This document shows positions 37,200-46,052 of a stretch of 64,000 nt of DNA, in pieces. The DNA lies in assembly GCF_900129395.1 (NCBI RefSeq), contig NZ_FQVP01000011.1:44258-108257 (forward strand), in the 5' to 3' direction. Each line of letters starts with the position of its first letter. The first letter of the stretch is position 1. The notes beneath the pieces are model-generated. The model was given only the letters and a program-made list of their open reading frames with translations. It was not told where the DNA came from and did no database searches. This DNA comes from Pseudosulfitobacter pseudonitzschiae. GTDB taxonomy: Bacteria; Pseudomonadota; Alphaproteobacteria; Rhodobacterales; Rhodobacteraceae. The translations under genes were made by a program, and so were the position numbers.

Positions 37200-38267
37200 A
37201 TGGCCAAGAGCAACAAGTTCGGATTTGCCCCTCTGGAAACCGAGCCGCCGCAGCGGCGCGAGCGGTCTGTCGGCCCGATGGGCGCCGCCGTGCGCGAGGC
37301 GGCGGAAAGCCTGACCGACGCCACCGAGGCCAAGGTTGAGAAGCGCCGCCAGAATGCGGTGGACGCCGAAGCCTTTCGCACCGCTCAGGACGAGGGGCGG
37401 GTTCTGATGTCGCTGGAGCTGTCGCAGATTGCGACCGACGACCTGCCGCGTGACCGGATGGACCTTGAGGCGGTTGCCGCCTCGGACGAGATGGAAGAGC
37501 TGAAGGCGTCCATTCGCGAGCGGGGACAGAAAGAACCGATCGAGGTCTATCCCGGTCCCGACGGCAGCTTTCAGCTGAAAAAAGGCTGGCGCCGGTTCAC
37601 CGCGCTCTCGCAGCTTTTGGCGGAAACCGGCGACGCGCGGTTCGGCACCATCATCGCGCGGATCGAACGGGGCGATGACGGGCGGCTGGCGCGGTACATC
37701 GACATGGTCGAGGAAAACGTTGTGCGCGAGGATCTGACCTTTGCCGAGATGGCGCAGGTTGTCATCACCGCCGCACAGGACGACGCGGTGGGCGAGCCGG
37801 ACCCCGACGCGCTGGTGGCGCGTCTTTATGGCTCGCTGCACAAGATGAAAAAATCCTACATCCGCAGCTTTGTCTTCCTGCTGTCGCAACTGGGCGATGT
37901 GCTGCCGTTCCCCAAGGCGGTGTCGCGCAACCTGGGTGTGGATGTGTCGCGGGCGTTCAAGACCCAAGGGGCGGCACAGGCGTTGCGCGAAAAGCTGGCC
38001 ACGTGCCAGACCCCCGAAGAGCAGAACAAGGCGCTGGTGGCCTTTGTCGATGCGGCAAAAACCACCCCGCAGACGCCGAAGAAAAAGCTGGAGCCACGGG
38101 AAAAGTTCGAGTTTCACGTCGGCAGCCTGAAGGTGACGGCGCGGCGGGGCGAGTGCCGGATCGTCAGCAAGGACGATTTCGCGGCGATCCCCAAGTCACA
38201 GCTTGAGCGGGCCATCAAGGCGTTCGAGGAAGAGCTGCGCGGTGGACCGTCGGTCAGGCCGCTGTGA
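37200..38267 (+). CDS. parB: Plasmid partition protein ParB
   Basis: A 355-residue ParB/Spo0J-type centromere-binding protein. The N-terminal ParB nuclease-fold (CTPase) region contains ELKASIRERGQKEPIEVY, GWRRFTALSQL and VEENVVREDLTFAEMAQV, followed by a helix-turn-helix region and a C-terminal dimer domain. The start is one base after parA, with AAGGGAGA upstream. Three palindromes that look like its binding site begin 6 bases after the stop. Confidence 0.92.
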   Translation: MAKSNKFGFAPLETEPPQRRERSVGPMGAAVREAAESLTDATEAKVEKRRQNAVDAEAFRTAQDEGRVLMSLELSQIATDDLPRDRMDLEAVAASDEMEELKASIRERGQKEPIEVYPGPDGSFQLKKGWRRFTALSQLLAETGDARFGTIIARIERGDDGRLARYIDMVEENVVREDLTFAEMAQVVITAAQDDAVGEPDPDALVARLYGSLHKMKKSYIRSFVFLLSQLGDVLPFPKAVSRNLGVDVSRAFKTQGAAQALREKLATCQTPEEQNKALVAFVDAAKTTPQTPKKKLEPREKFEFHVGSLKVTARRGECRIVSKDDFAAIPKSQLERAIKAFEEELRGGPSVRPL

Positions 38268-38272
38268 CGGAC

Positions 38273-38290
38273 GGTAACCCATGGGTTACC
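38273..38290. promoter_or_regulatory. parS-like palindrome 1
   Basis: GGTAACCCATGGGTTACC, a perfect 18-base palindrome 6 bases behind parB. It is one of three copies whose centres lie 37 and 35 bases apart. The symmetric site directly downstream of parB is the usual place for the plasmid centromere. Confidence 0.75.
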
Positions 38291-38309
38291 CCGGCGGCCA
38301 TGTGCCGAG

Positions 38310-38327
38310 GGTAACCCACGGGTTACC
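38310..38327. promoter_or_regulatory. parS-like palindrome 2
   Basis: GGTAACCCACGGGTTACC, the same palindrome with one central base changed, so the two arms still match in all outer positions. It lies between the two perfect copies. Confidence 0.75.
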
Positions 38328-38344
38328 TTGATGGCGGGCAGGGA

Positions 38345-38362
38345 GGTAACCCATGGGTTACC
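38345..38362. promoter_or_regulatory. parS-like palindrome 3
   Basis: GGTAACCCATGGGTTACC, identical to the first copy and followed by an AT-rich stretch. Together the three sites form an array of about 90 bases for ParB loading. Confidence 0.75.
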
Positions 38363-38481
38363 CTTGCAATTATAAAGCAAAAACAATCACTTAGCTGCCA
38401 TACACGTTAGAGATACAGGACTGGACGCGGAGTGGGACACCCACACGCAGGTGCTATGCCGCATAATCCTTGCGGTGTGTG

Positions 38482-38497
38482 AACTAATATATTAGTT
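38482..38497. promoter_or_regulatory. AT-rich palindrome upstream of the RraA-like gene
   Basis: AACTAATATATTAGTT is a perfect 16-base palindrome 43 bases before the next start codon. It is unrelated to the parS sites and may be an operator for a regulator that I cannot name. Confidence 0.45.
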
Positions 38498-38540
38498 AAA
38501 AGGCCAACCTACAGCCTGCACCTGTACCAAGGATTTCCCC

Positions 38541-39266
38541 ATGTGTGACTACATCCTGTCCGACGCCACCAAGGCGCAACTCAAGCGCACCGGCACCGCG
38601 TCGATTGCGACGCAGTTGTACAAGCGCGGTCTGCGCAACCAGTTCATCCAAGGCGTTGTGCCGGTGTCGCCCAAGGCCGAGCGGATGGTGGGGCAGGCGT
38701 TTACCCTGCGCTACATTCCGGCGCGTGAGGATCGCAACCAACTGGACGTGTTCCGCAATGCCGATCATCCGCAGCGGGTGGCGGTGGAAACCTGTCCCGA
38801 GGGGCATGTGTTGGTGATGGACGCGCGGCAGGATTCAACAGCGGCGACTGCCGGGTCGATCCTGGTCACACGGATGGCGGTGCGCGGCTGTGCCGGCGTG
38901 GTCACCGACGGCGGTCTGCGCGATGCGGCAGGGATCGGTGCGCTGGACATGCCCGCCTTTCACGCGCGGGCGTCGGCGCCGACCAACCTGACCAAACACG
39001 AGGCGCTGGACATCAACGTGCCCATCGGTTGCGGCGGGGTTGCGGTGTTTCCCGGTGACGTGATCGTAGGTGACGGCGACGGGGTCATGGTGATCCCCGC
39101 GCATCTGGCCGACGAGATTGCCGAGGTGTGCGCAGGCATGGAAGCGTTCGAGGATTTCGTGCTTGAGGAAGTTTTGGCAGGGGCGCCGATCATCGGGCTT
39201 TATCCCTGCACGCTGGAAGAGAACCAGAAGAAGTTTGACGCCTGGCGCGTCAAGACGGGCCGGTAG
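38541..39266 (+). CDS. RraA/4-hydroxy-4-methyl-2-oxoglutarate aldolase-like protein
   Basis: A 241-residue protein of the RraA-like fold shared by RNase E inhibitors and HMG/CHA aldolases. The conserved block ILVTRMAVRGCAGVVTDGGLRD (about 112-133) carries the Arg-Asp used for pyruvate and metal binding in the aldolases, and GDVIVGDGDGVMVIP is the second family motif. A catabolic aldolase or hydratase is more likely here than RNase control, because the next genes encode a hydrolase and a peptide importer. It is preceded by two palindromic regions and followed by 237 bases of promoter-like DNA, so it is probably its own unit. Confidence 0.82.
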   Translation: MCDYILSDATKAQLKRTGTASIATQLYKRGLRNQFIQGVVPVSPKAERMVGQAFTLRYIPAREDRNQLDVFRNADHPQRVAVETCPEGHVLVMDARQDSTAATAGSILVTRMAVRGCAGVVTDGGLRDAAGIGALDMPAFHARASAPTNLTKHEALDINVPIGCGGVAVFPGDVIVGDGDGVMVIPAHLADEIAEVCAGMEAFEDFVLEEVLAGAPIIGLYPCTLEENQKKFDAWRVKTGR

Positions 39267-39431
39267 TCCCATGCCCCGAGGGGCACGGGCACCTTTCGAT
39301 CATTCAGGTCGCTGACAGGCCGGTTTTCTGCGCTGGGGGCTGTGGCCGCGTGGCACACAAGGCTTTGCCAAAAAAGCATTGGTTTTTGGCTGTAAACATT
39401 ACCCAAAGTTATATCTTGGCGGCCAATCGGT

Positions 39432-39446
39432 ATTTTCAATGAAAAT
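39432..39446. promoter_or_regulatory. Putative operator before the M20 hydrolase/peptide importer operon
   Basis: ATTTTCAATGAAAAT is a palindrome around one central base, 57 bases before the M20 hydrolase start. A similar motif (ATTTTCAA...TTGAAA) occurs before the GntR gene near 46725-46750, so both may be sites for that regulator. Support is position and similarity only. Confidence 0.4.
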
Positions 39447-39503
39447 GGCGACTGGCTAGGCTGCGAGGGACCCTGCAACCCTGACACAGGAGCTTTTCCC
39501 CGG

Positions 39504-40676
39504 ATGCCGACATATCCACAGATCGCCGCACTGCACGACGAGATGACCGAATGGCGGCGCGATTTTCATGCGCATCCCGAGTTGAACTACCAGGAGCAGC
39601 GGACATCCGACCTGGTGGCACAGCGGCTGGAAAGCTGGGGGATCGAGGTGCATCGCGGTCTGGGCCAGACCGGCGTGATCGGGGTGCTGCGCGGCGGTGA
39701 CGGGGGCGGGTCGATCGGGTTGCGGGCCGATATGGACGCGCTGCCGATGGAAGAACAGACCAACCTGCCGTACCGGTCGACCAACAGCGGCGTCATGCAC
39801 GCTTGCGGCCATGACGGGCACACCACGATGTTGTTGGGGGCGGCCAAATACCTGGCCGAGACGCGCAATTTTTCGGGCACGGTGCATTTCATTTTCCAGC
39901 CCGCCGAAGAGGCCGGGGCAGGGGCCAAGCGCATGATTGCCGAGGGGCTGTTCGACCAGTTCCCCTGCGACAGCATCTGGGCCTTGCACAACGCGCCCAA
40001 CCGGCCCGTGGGCACCGCATCGGTGCGGGCCGGGGCGGTGATGGCGGCGGTGGACACGATGAAGATCGTGATCCACGGCAAGGGCAGCCACGCGGCCCGT
40101 CCGCACAACGGCAACGATCCCATCGCGGTGGGCTTGCAACTGCACACGGCGTTTCAGCACCTGTGCACCAAGAACATCGACCCCATCGAGGTGGCCGTGG
40201 TGAACGTGACCCGCTTTATCGCGGGCACTGCGGTCAACGTGGTCCCGCCAAGCGCCGAGTTGCACGCGACGATCCGCACATTCGATCCCGGCGTGCGCGA
40301 GACCGTGCGGCGGCGGGTGCAAGAGATTTGCAAGGGCATCGAGGTCGCCTACGGCGTCACGCTGGACCTTGAGTATCGCATGGGCTGCCCGCCCACGATC
40401 AACACCCCCGCCGAGGCGACATCCGCAGACCGTGCGATTTCGTCTATACTGGGGGCCGACGCTATTGTTCGCGATCCAAAGCCGGTGGCGGGCGGAGAGG
40501 ATTTTGCCGAGATGCTGGCGGTTCTGCCCGGTGCCTATATCCATGTGGGCTCAGCCAAGGGGGCGGACGATCCCCAGCTGCATCATCCCGCATATGACTT
40601 CAACGACGAGATCCTGCCCATTGGCGCGTCTTATTTCGCCGCTTTGGTCGAGGATCAACTGTCAGCGAAACGCTGA
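39504..40676 (+). CDS. M20-family amidohydrolase (hippurate/N-acyl amino acid hydrolase type)
   Basis: A 390-residue zinc-dependent hydrolase of the M20D group, which cleaves N-acyl amino acids such as hippurate or indole-acetyl amino acids. Metal-binding motifs are MHACGHDGHTTML (about 94-106) and the catalytic PAEEAGAGAKRMI. The dimerisation/lid domain lies at about 185-295 and the last ligand is in HHPAYDFNDE. AGGAG precedes the ATG. The downstream peptide-type importer starts 22 bases later and probably supplies its substrate. The exact substrate is unknown. Confidence 0.9.
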   Translation: MPTYPQIAALHDEMTEWRRDFHAHPELNYQEQRTSDLVAQRLESWGIEVHRGLGQTGVIGVLRGGDGGGSIGLRADMDALPMEEQTNLPYRSTNSGVMHACGHDGHTTMLLGAAKYLAETRNFSGTVHFIFQPAEEAGAGAKRMIAEGLFDQFPCDSIWALHNAPNRPVGTASVRAGAVMAAVDTMKIVIHGKGSHAARPHNGNDPIAVGLQLHTAFQHLCTKNIDPIEVAVVNVTRFIAGTAVNVVPPSAELHATIRTFDPGVRETVRRRVQEICKGIEVAYGVTLDLEYRMGCPPTINTPAEATSADRAISSILGADAIVRDPKPVAGGEDFAEMLAVLPGAYIHVGSAKGADDPQLHHPAYDFNDEILPIGASYFAALVEDQLSAKR

Positions 40677-40698
40677 CATCTTTCTGGGAGGGAAAAAC

Positions 40699-42294
40699 AT
40701 GAAACATTTGAAACTGGTGTCTGCGCTGGCCATCTCCACGGCGGTTGTGCTTGCGACGGGGCAGGGGGCCGTGGCGCAGGAAAACGTGCTGAAGTGGGCG
40801 TCGCAGGCGGATATTGCCAACCTGGACCCGCATGGCACCACCGGGGCGCTGCCGTTGTCCATTCTGGGCAACGTTTATGAACCGCTGGTGATGCGCGCGT
40901 CGGACATGTCGCTGGCGCCGGGGTTGGCCACAAGCTGGGAGGTGATCGAGCCGACCGTCTGGCGGTTTCATTTGCGTGAAGGGGTCAAGTTTCAGAACGG
41001 CAACGATTTCAACGCCGATGACGTGATTTTCTCCATGGGGCGGGTGGGCAACGAATATTCCTTCCTGCGCGACCGTGTGACCATGGTCACCGAGATGACC
41101 AAGGTGGACGATTACACCATCGACTTTCACACCGCCGAGCCGAACCCGATCCTGCCGAACATGTGGACCAGCATCTATATGATGGACAAGGAATGGGCGG
41201 AAGAAAACAGCGCGACCGTGCCATCGAACACTGTTGAGAACATCGAAAGCTATGCGGGTTTGCACTCGAATGGCACCGGTCCGTTCAGGGTGACCGAACG
41301 CCAGCCCGAGACCAAGACCGTGTTCGAGCCGTTTGACGGCTGGTGGGGCGAGCGGACGGACAATCTGGACCGTGTGATCTATACGCCGATCACCCAGGAC
41401 GGCACCCGCGTGGCGGCCCTGTTGTCGGGCGAGATCGACATGATGTTCCCCGTGCCGCTGCAAGACATCGACCGGGTGAATGCCAACGCGGGCACACGTG
41501 TTCTGATCCAGCCGGAACTGCGCACGATCATGCTGGGCATGGACCAGAACCGCGATGTGGCGCTGTTGACAGACACGCCGACCAATCCGTTCAAGGACCG
41601 GCGCGTGCGGCTGGCGCTGTATCAGGCGATTGATATTGACGGCATCCAGTCCAAGCTGATGAACGGTTTGTCCGAGCCTGCGGCGACGCTGATTTCGCCG
41701 CTGCTGTTCGCCCCTGCGGGCGAGATGAAGCGGTATCCCTTTGACCCCGAAGCGTCGCGCAAGCTGCTGGCCGAGGCGGGCTATCCCGACGGGTTCAGGA
41801 CCGCGCTGGTGTGCCCCAACAACCGCTATGTGAACGACGAAAAGATCTGTCAGGCCGTTGCGTCGATGCTGGCGCGCGTGGGCATTCAGGTGGACCTGCG
41901 CACCATGAACGTCAGCCAGTACTGGAAGGTCGTGGGGCGCCCCGTGCAAGAGTTCGCCATTTACATGATGGGTTGGACGCCCGGCGGTCTGGACAGCTAT
42001 TCGGTGCTGTTCAACCTGATGGGAAGCTGGGACGAGGCGTCGGGCCGTGGCCGGATCAACAACGGCGACTTTTCCAACCCGCGCATCGACGAGATCGTCG
42101 CACTGGTGGAAAGCGAAACCGACACGGCCAAGCGTGATGCCCTGATCGCCGAGGCCTACCAGATCGTGCATGACGAGGTTTATTACCTGCCGCTGCACCA
42201 ACAGGCCGTGGTCTGGGGTGTGCGGGACGGTGTCGAGGTCAAACAGCGGGCCGATGACGGGTTCAACTATGCCGATGCGAAGATCACCCGCTAA
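40699..42294 (+). CDS. Oligopeptide-type ABC transporter substrate-binding protein
   Basis: A family-5 solute-binding protein (DppA/OppA type) of 531 residues. The signal peptide runs from MKHLKLVSALAISTAVVL to cleavage near GAVA-QEN. The mature protein shows WASQADIANLDPH, the family region LREGVKFQNGNDFNADDVIFS and a C-terminal domain with YYLPLHQQAVVWGV. GGGAGGG precedes the ATG. The ligand is probably a peptide or acyl-amino acid handled by the upstream M20 hydrolase. A terminator-like hairpin separates it from the permease genes. Confidence 0.92.
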   Translation: MKHLKLVSALAISTAVVLATGQGAVAQENVLKWASQADIANLDPHGTTGALPLSILGNVYEPLVMRASDMSLAPGLATSWEVIEPTVWRFHLREGVKFQNGNDFNADDVIFSMGRVGNEYSFLRDRVTMVTEMTKVDDYTIDFHTAEPNPILPNMWTSIYMMDKEWAEENSATVPSNTVENIESYAGLHSNGTGPFRVTERQPETKTVFEPFDGWWGERTDNLDRVIYTPITQDGTRVAALLSGEIDMMFPVPLQDIDRVNANAGTRVLIQPELRTIMLGMDQNRDVALLTDTPTNPFKDRRVRLALYQAIDIDGIQSKLMNGLSEPAATLISPLLFAPAGEMKRYPFDPEASRKLLAEAGYPDGFRTALVCPNNRYVNDEKICQAVASMLARVGIQVDLRTMNVSQYWKVVGRPVQEFAIYMMGWTPGGLDSYSVLFNLMGSWDEASGRGRINNGDFSNPRIDEIVALVESETDTAKRDALIAEAYQIVHDEVYYLPLHQQAVVWGVRDGVEVKQRADDGFNYADAKITR

Positions 42295-42331
42295 GCCACT
42301 CCCCGGCGGCCTTGTTGCGGGCCGCTGACTT

Positions 42332-42365
42332 CCGGGGACCGGGCAGGTCTGGTCCCCGGTTTTTT
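42332..42365 (+). terminator. Terminator/attenuator behind the binding-protein gene
   Basis: CCGGGGACC and GGTCCCCGG form a perfect 9-bp stem with a 10-base loop followed by six T. It lies between the substrate-binding protein and the first permease and should reduce permease transcription relative to binding protein. Confidence 0.85.
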
Positions 42366-42382
42366 CATCCGGAAGGTACGCC

Positions 42383-43378
42383 ATGATCCGCTATATCTCG
42401 GGCCGTCTGGCCCAGTCGTTTATCGTGATGTTCGTCGTCGCCGCCGTGGCTTTTGCGCTGTTTGATTTCGTCGGTGACCCGGTGCGCCAGATGGTCACCG
42501 AGGATGCCTCGCAGGCCGAGATCGAACGGCTGCGCGAAATGATGGGGCTGAACGATTCCGTTGCCGTGCAGTTCTGGCGCTATGTCAGCGGCGCGGTGCA
42601 GGGCGATTTCGGCGTGTCCTATTTCCACAAGCGCCCCGTGGGCGTGTTGCTGCAAGAGCGTATGCCTGCCACGTTCGAGCTGGCCGGCACATCGGTTTTG
42701 CTGTCGATCCTGCTGGGGATCCCTTTGGGCGTCTACACCGGTCTGCACCGCAACGGGCGGATCGCGCGGGGGCTGATGGCGGTGTCGCTGGTGGGGATTT
42801 CGATCCCGACATTCCTGATCGGGATCATGCTGATCTATCTGTTCTCGGTCGTGCTGGGCTGGTTGCCGTCCTTTGGGCGCGGCGAGACGACCGAGGTGTT
42901 TGGCGGCGCGTGGACCACCGGTTTCCTGACCACATCGGGGTTGCGGGCGCTGATCCTGCCGTCGATCACGCTGGCGCTGTTCCAGACCACGATGGTGATG
43001 CGCCTGGTGCGCGCCGAGATGCTGGACGTGATGCGCACCGACTATATCAAGTTCGCCCGTGCGCGGGGCTTGCGTGACCGGGTGGTGCACTTTCGCCATG
43101 CGCTGAAAAACACGCTGATGCCCGTGGTGACGGTGATCGGGCTGCAATTGGGGGCGGTCATCGCCTTTGCCATCATCACCGAAAGCGTTTTTCAGTGGCC
43201 GGGCATGGGGCGGCTGTTTTTGCAGGCGATCCAGCAGGTCGATATTCCTGTGATGTCCGCCTATCTGATCATGATCGCGTTCTTTTTCGTGGTGATCAAC
43301 CTGATCACCGACCTGACCTATTATGCCATCGACCCGCGTCTGCGGTCGGGCGCGCTGAAGGGGAACGCACATGCGTAA
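42383..43378 (+). CDS. Oligopeptide-type ABC transporter permease (DppB-like)
   Basis: A 331-residue inner-membrane permease with the N-terminal motif RYISGRLAQSFIVMFVVA. The region DPVRQMVTEDASQAEIERL is typical of this subfamily, and the C-terminal BPD_transp_1 domain contains the EAA loop YIKFARARGLRDRVVHFRHAL. About six membrane segments are visible. It forms a heterodimer with the next gene product, with an 8-base overlap. Confidence 0.92.
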   Translation: MIRYISGRLAQSFIVMFVVAAVAFALFDFVGDPVRQMVTEDASQAEIERLREMMGLNDSVAVQFWRYVSGAVQGDFGVSYFHKRPVGVLLQERMPATFELAGTSVLLSILLGIPLGVYTGLHRNGRIARGLMAVSLVGISIPTFLIGIMLIYLFSVVLGWLPSFGRGETTEVFGGAWTTGFLTTSGLRALILPSITLALFQTTMVMRLVRAEMLDVMRTDYIKFARARGLRDRVVHFRHALKNTLMPVVTVIGLQLGAVIAFAIITESVFQWPGMGRLFLQAIQQVDIPVMSAYLIMIAFFFVVINLITDLTYYAIDPRLRSGALKGNAHA

Positions 43379-44309
43379 TTCTGTTTTTGCCCCACCTGTC
43401 ACCCGCTGGCAGCGCATCCGGCAAAGCGACCTGATGCTGAGCTTTCTTGAATCGCCCGTGACCGTGATTGCGGCGGTGGGGGCGCTGTTGATGATCTTTG
43501 CGGCGTTGGGGGCGGGTGTCATCGCCTTTCACGATCCTTACGACATGGCGTCGATCGACATTTTCGATTCCAACCTGCCGCCCGCGTGGGTTGAGGGCGG
43601 CGATGCGCGCTATCCGCTGGGCACCGATGCGGTGGGGCGGGGGATCTTTTCAACCATTCTCTACGGCAGCCGCATGTCGATTTTCATCGGGGTGACCAGC
43701 GTGGCGCTGTCGCTGGTGATCGGGGTGACTGCGGGGCTGATCGCGGGGTATCGCGGCGGGTTCATGGATGCGGTCATCATGCGGATCGCCGAGGTGCAAC
43801 TGGCGCTGCCGACGATCCTGGTTGCGCTGTTGATCAGCGGCATCTTGCGGGCCATCGCGCCGCCGTCGACCATGGACAAGGTGGCCATCCTGGTGCTGAT
43901 CCTGTCGATTGGCCTGTCGAACTGGGTGCAGTTTGCCCGCGCGGTCCGTGCGTCGACCATGGTCGAGCGCAGTCAGGAATATGTGCTGGCGGCGCGGTTG
44001 ATCGGGATCGGTCCGTTGACGATCATGTTCCGCCACATCCTGCCCAATGTCATGGGGCCGATCATGGTGATTGCCACGCTGAACCTGTCGGGTGCGATCC
44101 TGACCGAGGCGACGCTGTCCTTTCTGGGGGTTGGTGTGCCGCCGACCCAGCCGTCGCTGGGGACGCTGATCAACGGCGGCACCGATTACCTGTTTTCGGG
44201 ATCGTGGTGGATCACGATTTTCCCCGGTGCCGCGCTGGCCCTGTTGGTGCTGACTGTCAATCTGGTCGGTGACTGGCTGCGCGACGCCCTTAACCCGACG
44301 TTGGGATGA
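43371..44309 (+). CDS. Oligopeptide-type ABC transporter permease (DppC-like)
   Basis: A 312-residue partner permease. A cytoplasmic N-terminus and first membrane helix (about 33-55) precede HPL/GTD-type sequence (YPLGTDAVGRGIFSTILYG), the hallmark of DppC proteins. The EAA loop is YVLAARLIGIGPLTIMFRH. It starts inside the end of the preceding gene and is followed after 4 bases by the ATPase gene. Confidence 0.92.
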   Translation: MRNSVFAPPVTRWQRIRQSDLMLSFLESPVTVIAAVGALLMIFAALGAGVIAFHDPYDMASIDIFDSNLPPAWVEGGDARYPLGTDAVGRGIFSTILYGSRMSIFIGVTSVALSLVIGVTAGLIAGYRGGFMDAVIMRIAEVQLALPTILVALLISGILRAIAPPSTMDKVAILVLILSIGLSNWVQFARAVRASTMVERSQEYVLAARLIGIGPLTIMFRHILPNVMGPIMVIATLNLSGAILTEATLSFLGVGVPPTQPSLGTLINGGTDYLFSGSWWITIFPGAALALLVLTVNLVGDWLRDALNPTLG

Positions 44310-44313
44310 TACC

Positions 44314-46050
44314 ATGAGCCTTTTGGACCTGCGCAATCTGAGGATTGATTTTGACACCCGTCGGGGCACCGTCGAGGCGGTGCGCGGCATCGACCTGAGC
44401 ATCGCACGCGGTGAAATCGTCGGCATCGTGGGTGAATCCGGTGCGGGCAAGTCGACCATCGGCAACGCGGTGATCGGCCTGTTGGAACCGCCCGGGCGGA
44501 TCGCGGGTGGCGAGGTGTGGTTTGACGGGCAGCGCATCGACACGCTGTCTGAGGCCGCGATGCGGCGCATTCGCGGACGGCGGATCGGGATGATCTTTCA
44601 GGACCCGATGACCAGCCTGAACCCGCTGCTGACCATCGGTGACCAGATTGCCGAAACCATCTGTCAGCACAGCGACACCAGCCGCGCCGAGGCGTTGCGG
44701 CAGGCGGTGGCCTTGCTGGCCGAGGTGGGCATTCCGAACCCCGAGCAGCGGATGAACGAATACCCCCACCAGTTTTCGGGCGGGATGCGGCAACGGGTGG
44801 TGATCACGCTGGCGCTGTGCGCCAACCCCGATCTGGTGATCTGTGACGAGCCGACAACGGCGCTGGATGTTTCGGTGCAGGCGCAGATCCTGTCGCTGTT
44901 GCGGCGGTTGTGCCGCGAGCGGAACGTGGGCGCGATTTTCATCACCCACGACATGGGCGTGATTTCCGAGGTCACCGACCGCGTGGCGGTGATGCACCAC
45001 GGTTTGATCGTGGAAACCGGCGACACGCAGACCGTTCTGGCGCACCCGCGTCATGCCTATAGCCAAAGCCTGTTGTCCGCCGTGCCGCGTGCCGATGCGC
45101 GGCTGGCGCGGTTTCCGCAACTGGATTACCGCGAGGACGGCGCGCCGCCTGAAGAGCGGCAGGTGATTGATCTGTCGACGCATTGGCTGGGACGGCGGGG
45201 CAAGGCGGTGCAGGGTGGCGACCAGACCCTGTTGGAGGCGCGCAACCTGACCATGCGCTTTGTCAGCCACCGGTCGATCATTCCGGCCTGGCGTCGCGAT
45301 TTTACCGCCGTGGACGACCTGAGCTTTGACATCAAGCGCGGCGAGACGTTCGGGTTGGTGGGCGAAAGCGGGTCGGGCAAGTCCACCGTGGCGCGGATGA
45401 TCGCGGGGCTGTACACGCCCAGCGTCGGGCAGGTGGTCTATGACGGGCAGGTTATTGGCGGCACTGATGCGCAGCCGATGGCGGCCAAGGTGCGGCAACA
45501 GATCCAGATGATTTTTCAGGACCCGTTTTCATCGCTGAACCGGCGGATGCGGGTGGGGGACATCGTGGCCGAGCCGATCCTGCACCACGGTCTGGCCGCC
45601 AGCCGCAGCGAAGCGCAAAGCGTGGTGGCGGACCTGCTGGACCACGTGGGGTTGGGGGCCGATGCGGCGCACAAGTATCCCCATGCGTTTTCCGGCGGGC
45701 AGCGGCAGCGGATTTCGATCGCGCGGGCGCTGGCGACGCGGCCACAGTTCCTGATCTGTGACGAGCCGACCTCGGCCTTGGATGTGTCGATCCAGGCGCA
45801 GATCCTGAACCTGCTGAAAGACCTGCAAGCCGAGCTGGGCCTGACCTTGCTGTTCATCAGCCACGACCTGCCGGTGATCCGCCAGATGTGCGACCGTGTG
45901 GGCGTGATGAAGTCGGGCAAGCTGGTAGAGCTGGCCGCAGCGGAAGATATTTTTGAGGCGCCCAAGCATCCCTATACCACGGAACTGCTGTCGCTGATGC
46001 CGCGCGTGACGGCACCGGATGCGTCGGAGTGGGCGGCGGTCAAAGGCTGA
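44314..46050 (+). CDS. Fused double ATPase of the oligopeptide-type ABC transporter
   Basis: A DppD-DppF fusion of 578 residues with two complete nucleotide-binding domains. Domain one has Walker A GESGAGKS (about 45-52), signature FSGGMRQR and Walker B LVICDEPTTALD. Domain two has Walker A GESGSGKS (about 351-358), signature FSGGQRQR and Walker B FLICDEPTSALD. Each is followed by an oligopeptide-type C-terminal segment (HPRHAYSQSLLSAVP; HPYTTELLSLMPRV). One fused polypeptide makes a separate homodimer or second ATPase gene unnecessary. The ATG at 44314 directly precedes the first domain. It ends 2 bases before the convergent GntR gene. Confidence 0.93.
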   Translation: MSLLDLRNLRIDFDTRRGTVEAVRGIDLSIARGEIVGIVGESGAGKSTIGNAVIGLLEPPGRIAGGEVWFDGQRIDTLSEAAMRRIRGRRIGMIFQDPMTSLNPLLTIGDQIAETICQHSDTSRAEALRQAVALLAEVGIPNPEQRMNEYPHQFSGGMRQRVVITLALCANPDLVICDEPTTALDVSVQAQILSLLRRLCRERNVGAIFITHDMGVISEVTDRVAVMHHGLIVETGDTQTVLAHPRHAYSQSLLSAVPRADARLARFPQLDYREDGAPPEERQVIDLSTHWLGRRGKAVQGGDQTLLEARNLTMRFVSHRSIIPAWRRDFTAVDDLSFDIKRGETFGLVGESGSGKSTVARMIAGLYTPSVGQVVYDGQVIGGTDAQPMAAKVRQQIQMIFQDPFSSLNRRMRVGDIVAEPILHHGLAASRSEAQSVVADLLDHVGLGADAAHKYPHAFSGGQRQRISIARALATRPQFLICDEPTSALDVSIQAQILNLLKDLQAELGLTLLFISHDLPVIRQMCDRVGVMKSGKLVELAAAEDIFEAPKHPYTTELLSLMPRVTAPDASEWAAVKG

Positions 46051-46052
46051 GC

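Noticed and set aside
34837..38267. RepABC-type replicon
   Set aside because: The initiator is not RepC-like and is divergent from the partition genes; in RepABC units the initiator follows repA and repB in the same direction.
38273..38362. CRISPR array
   Set aside because: Three short palindromes with unequal spacers of about 18 bases and no Cas genes; better explained as parS sites.
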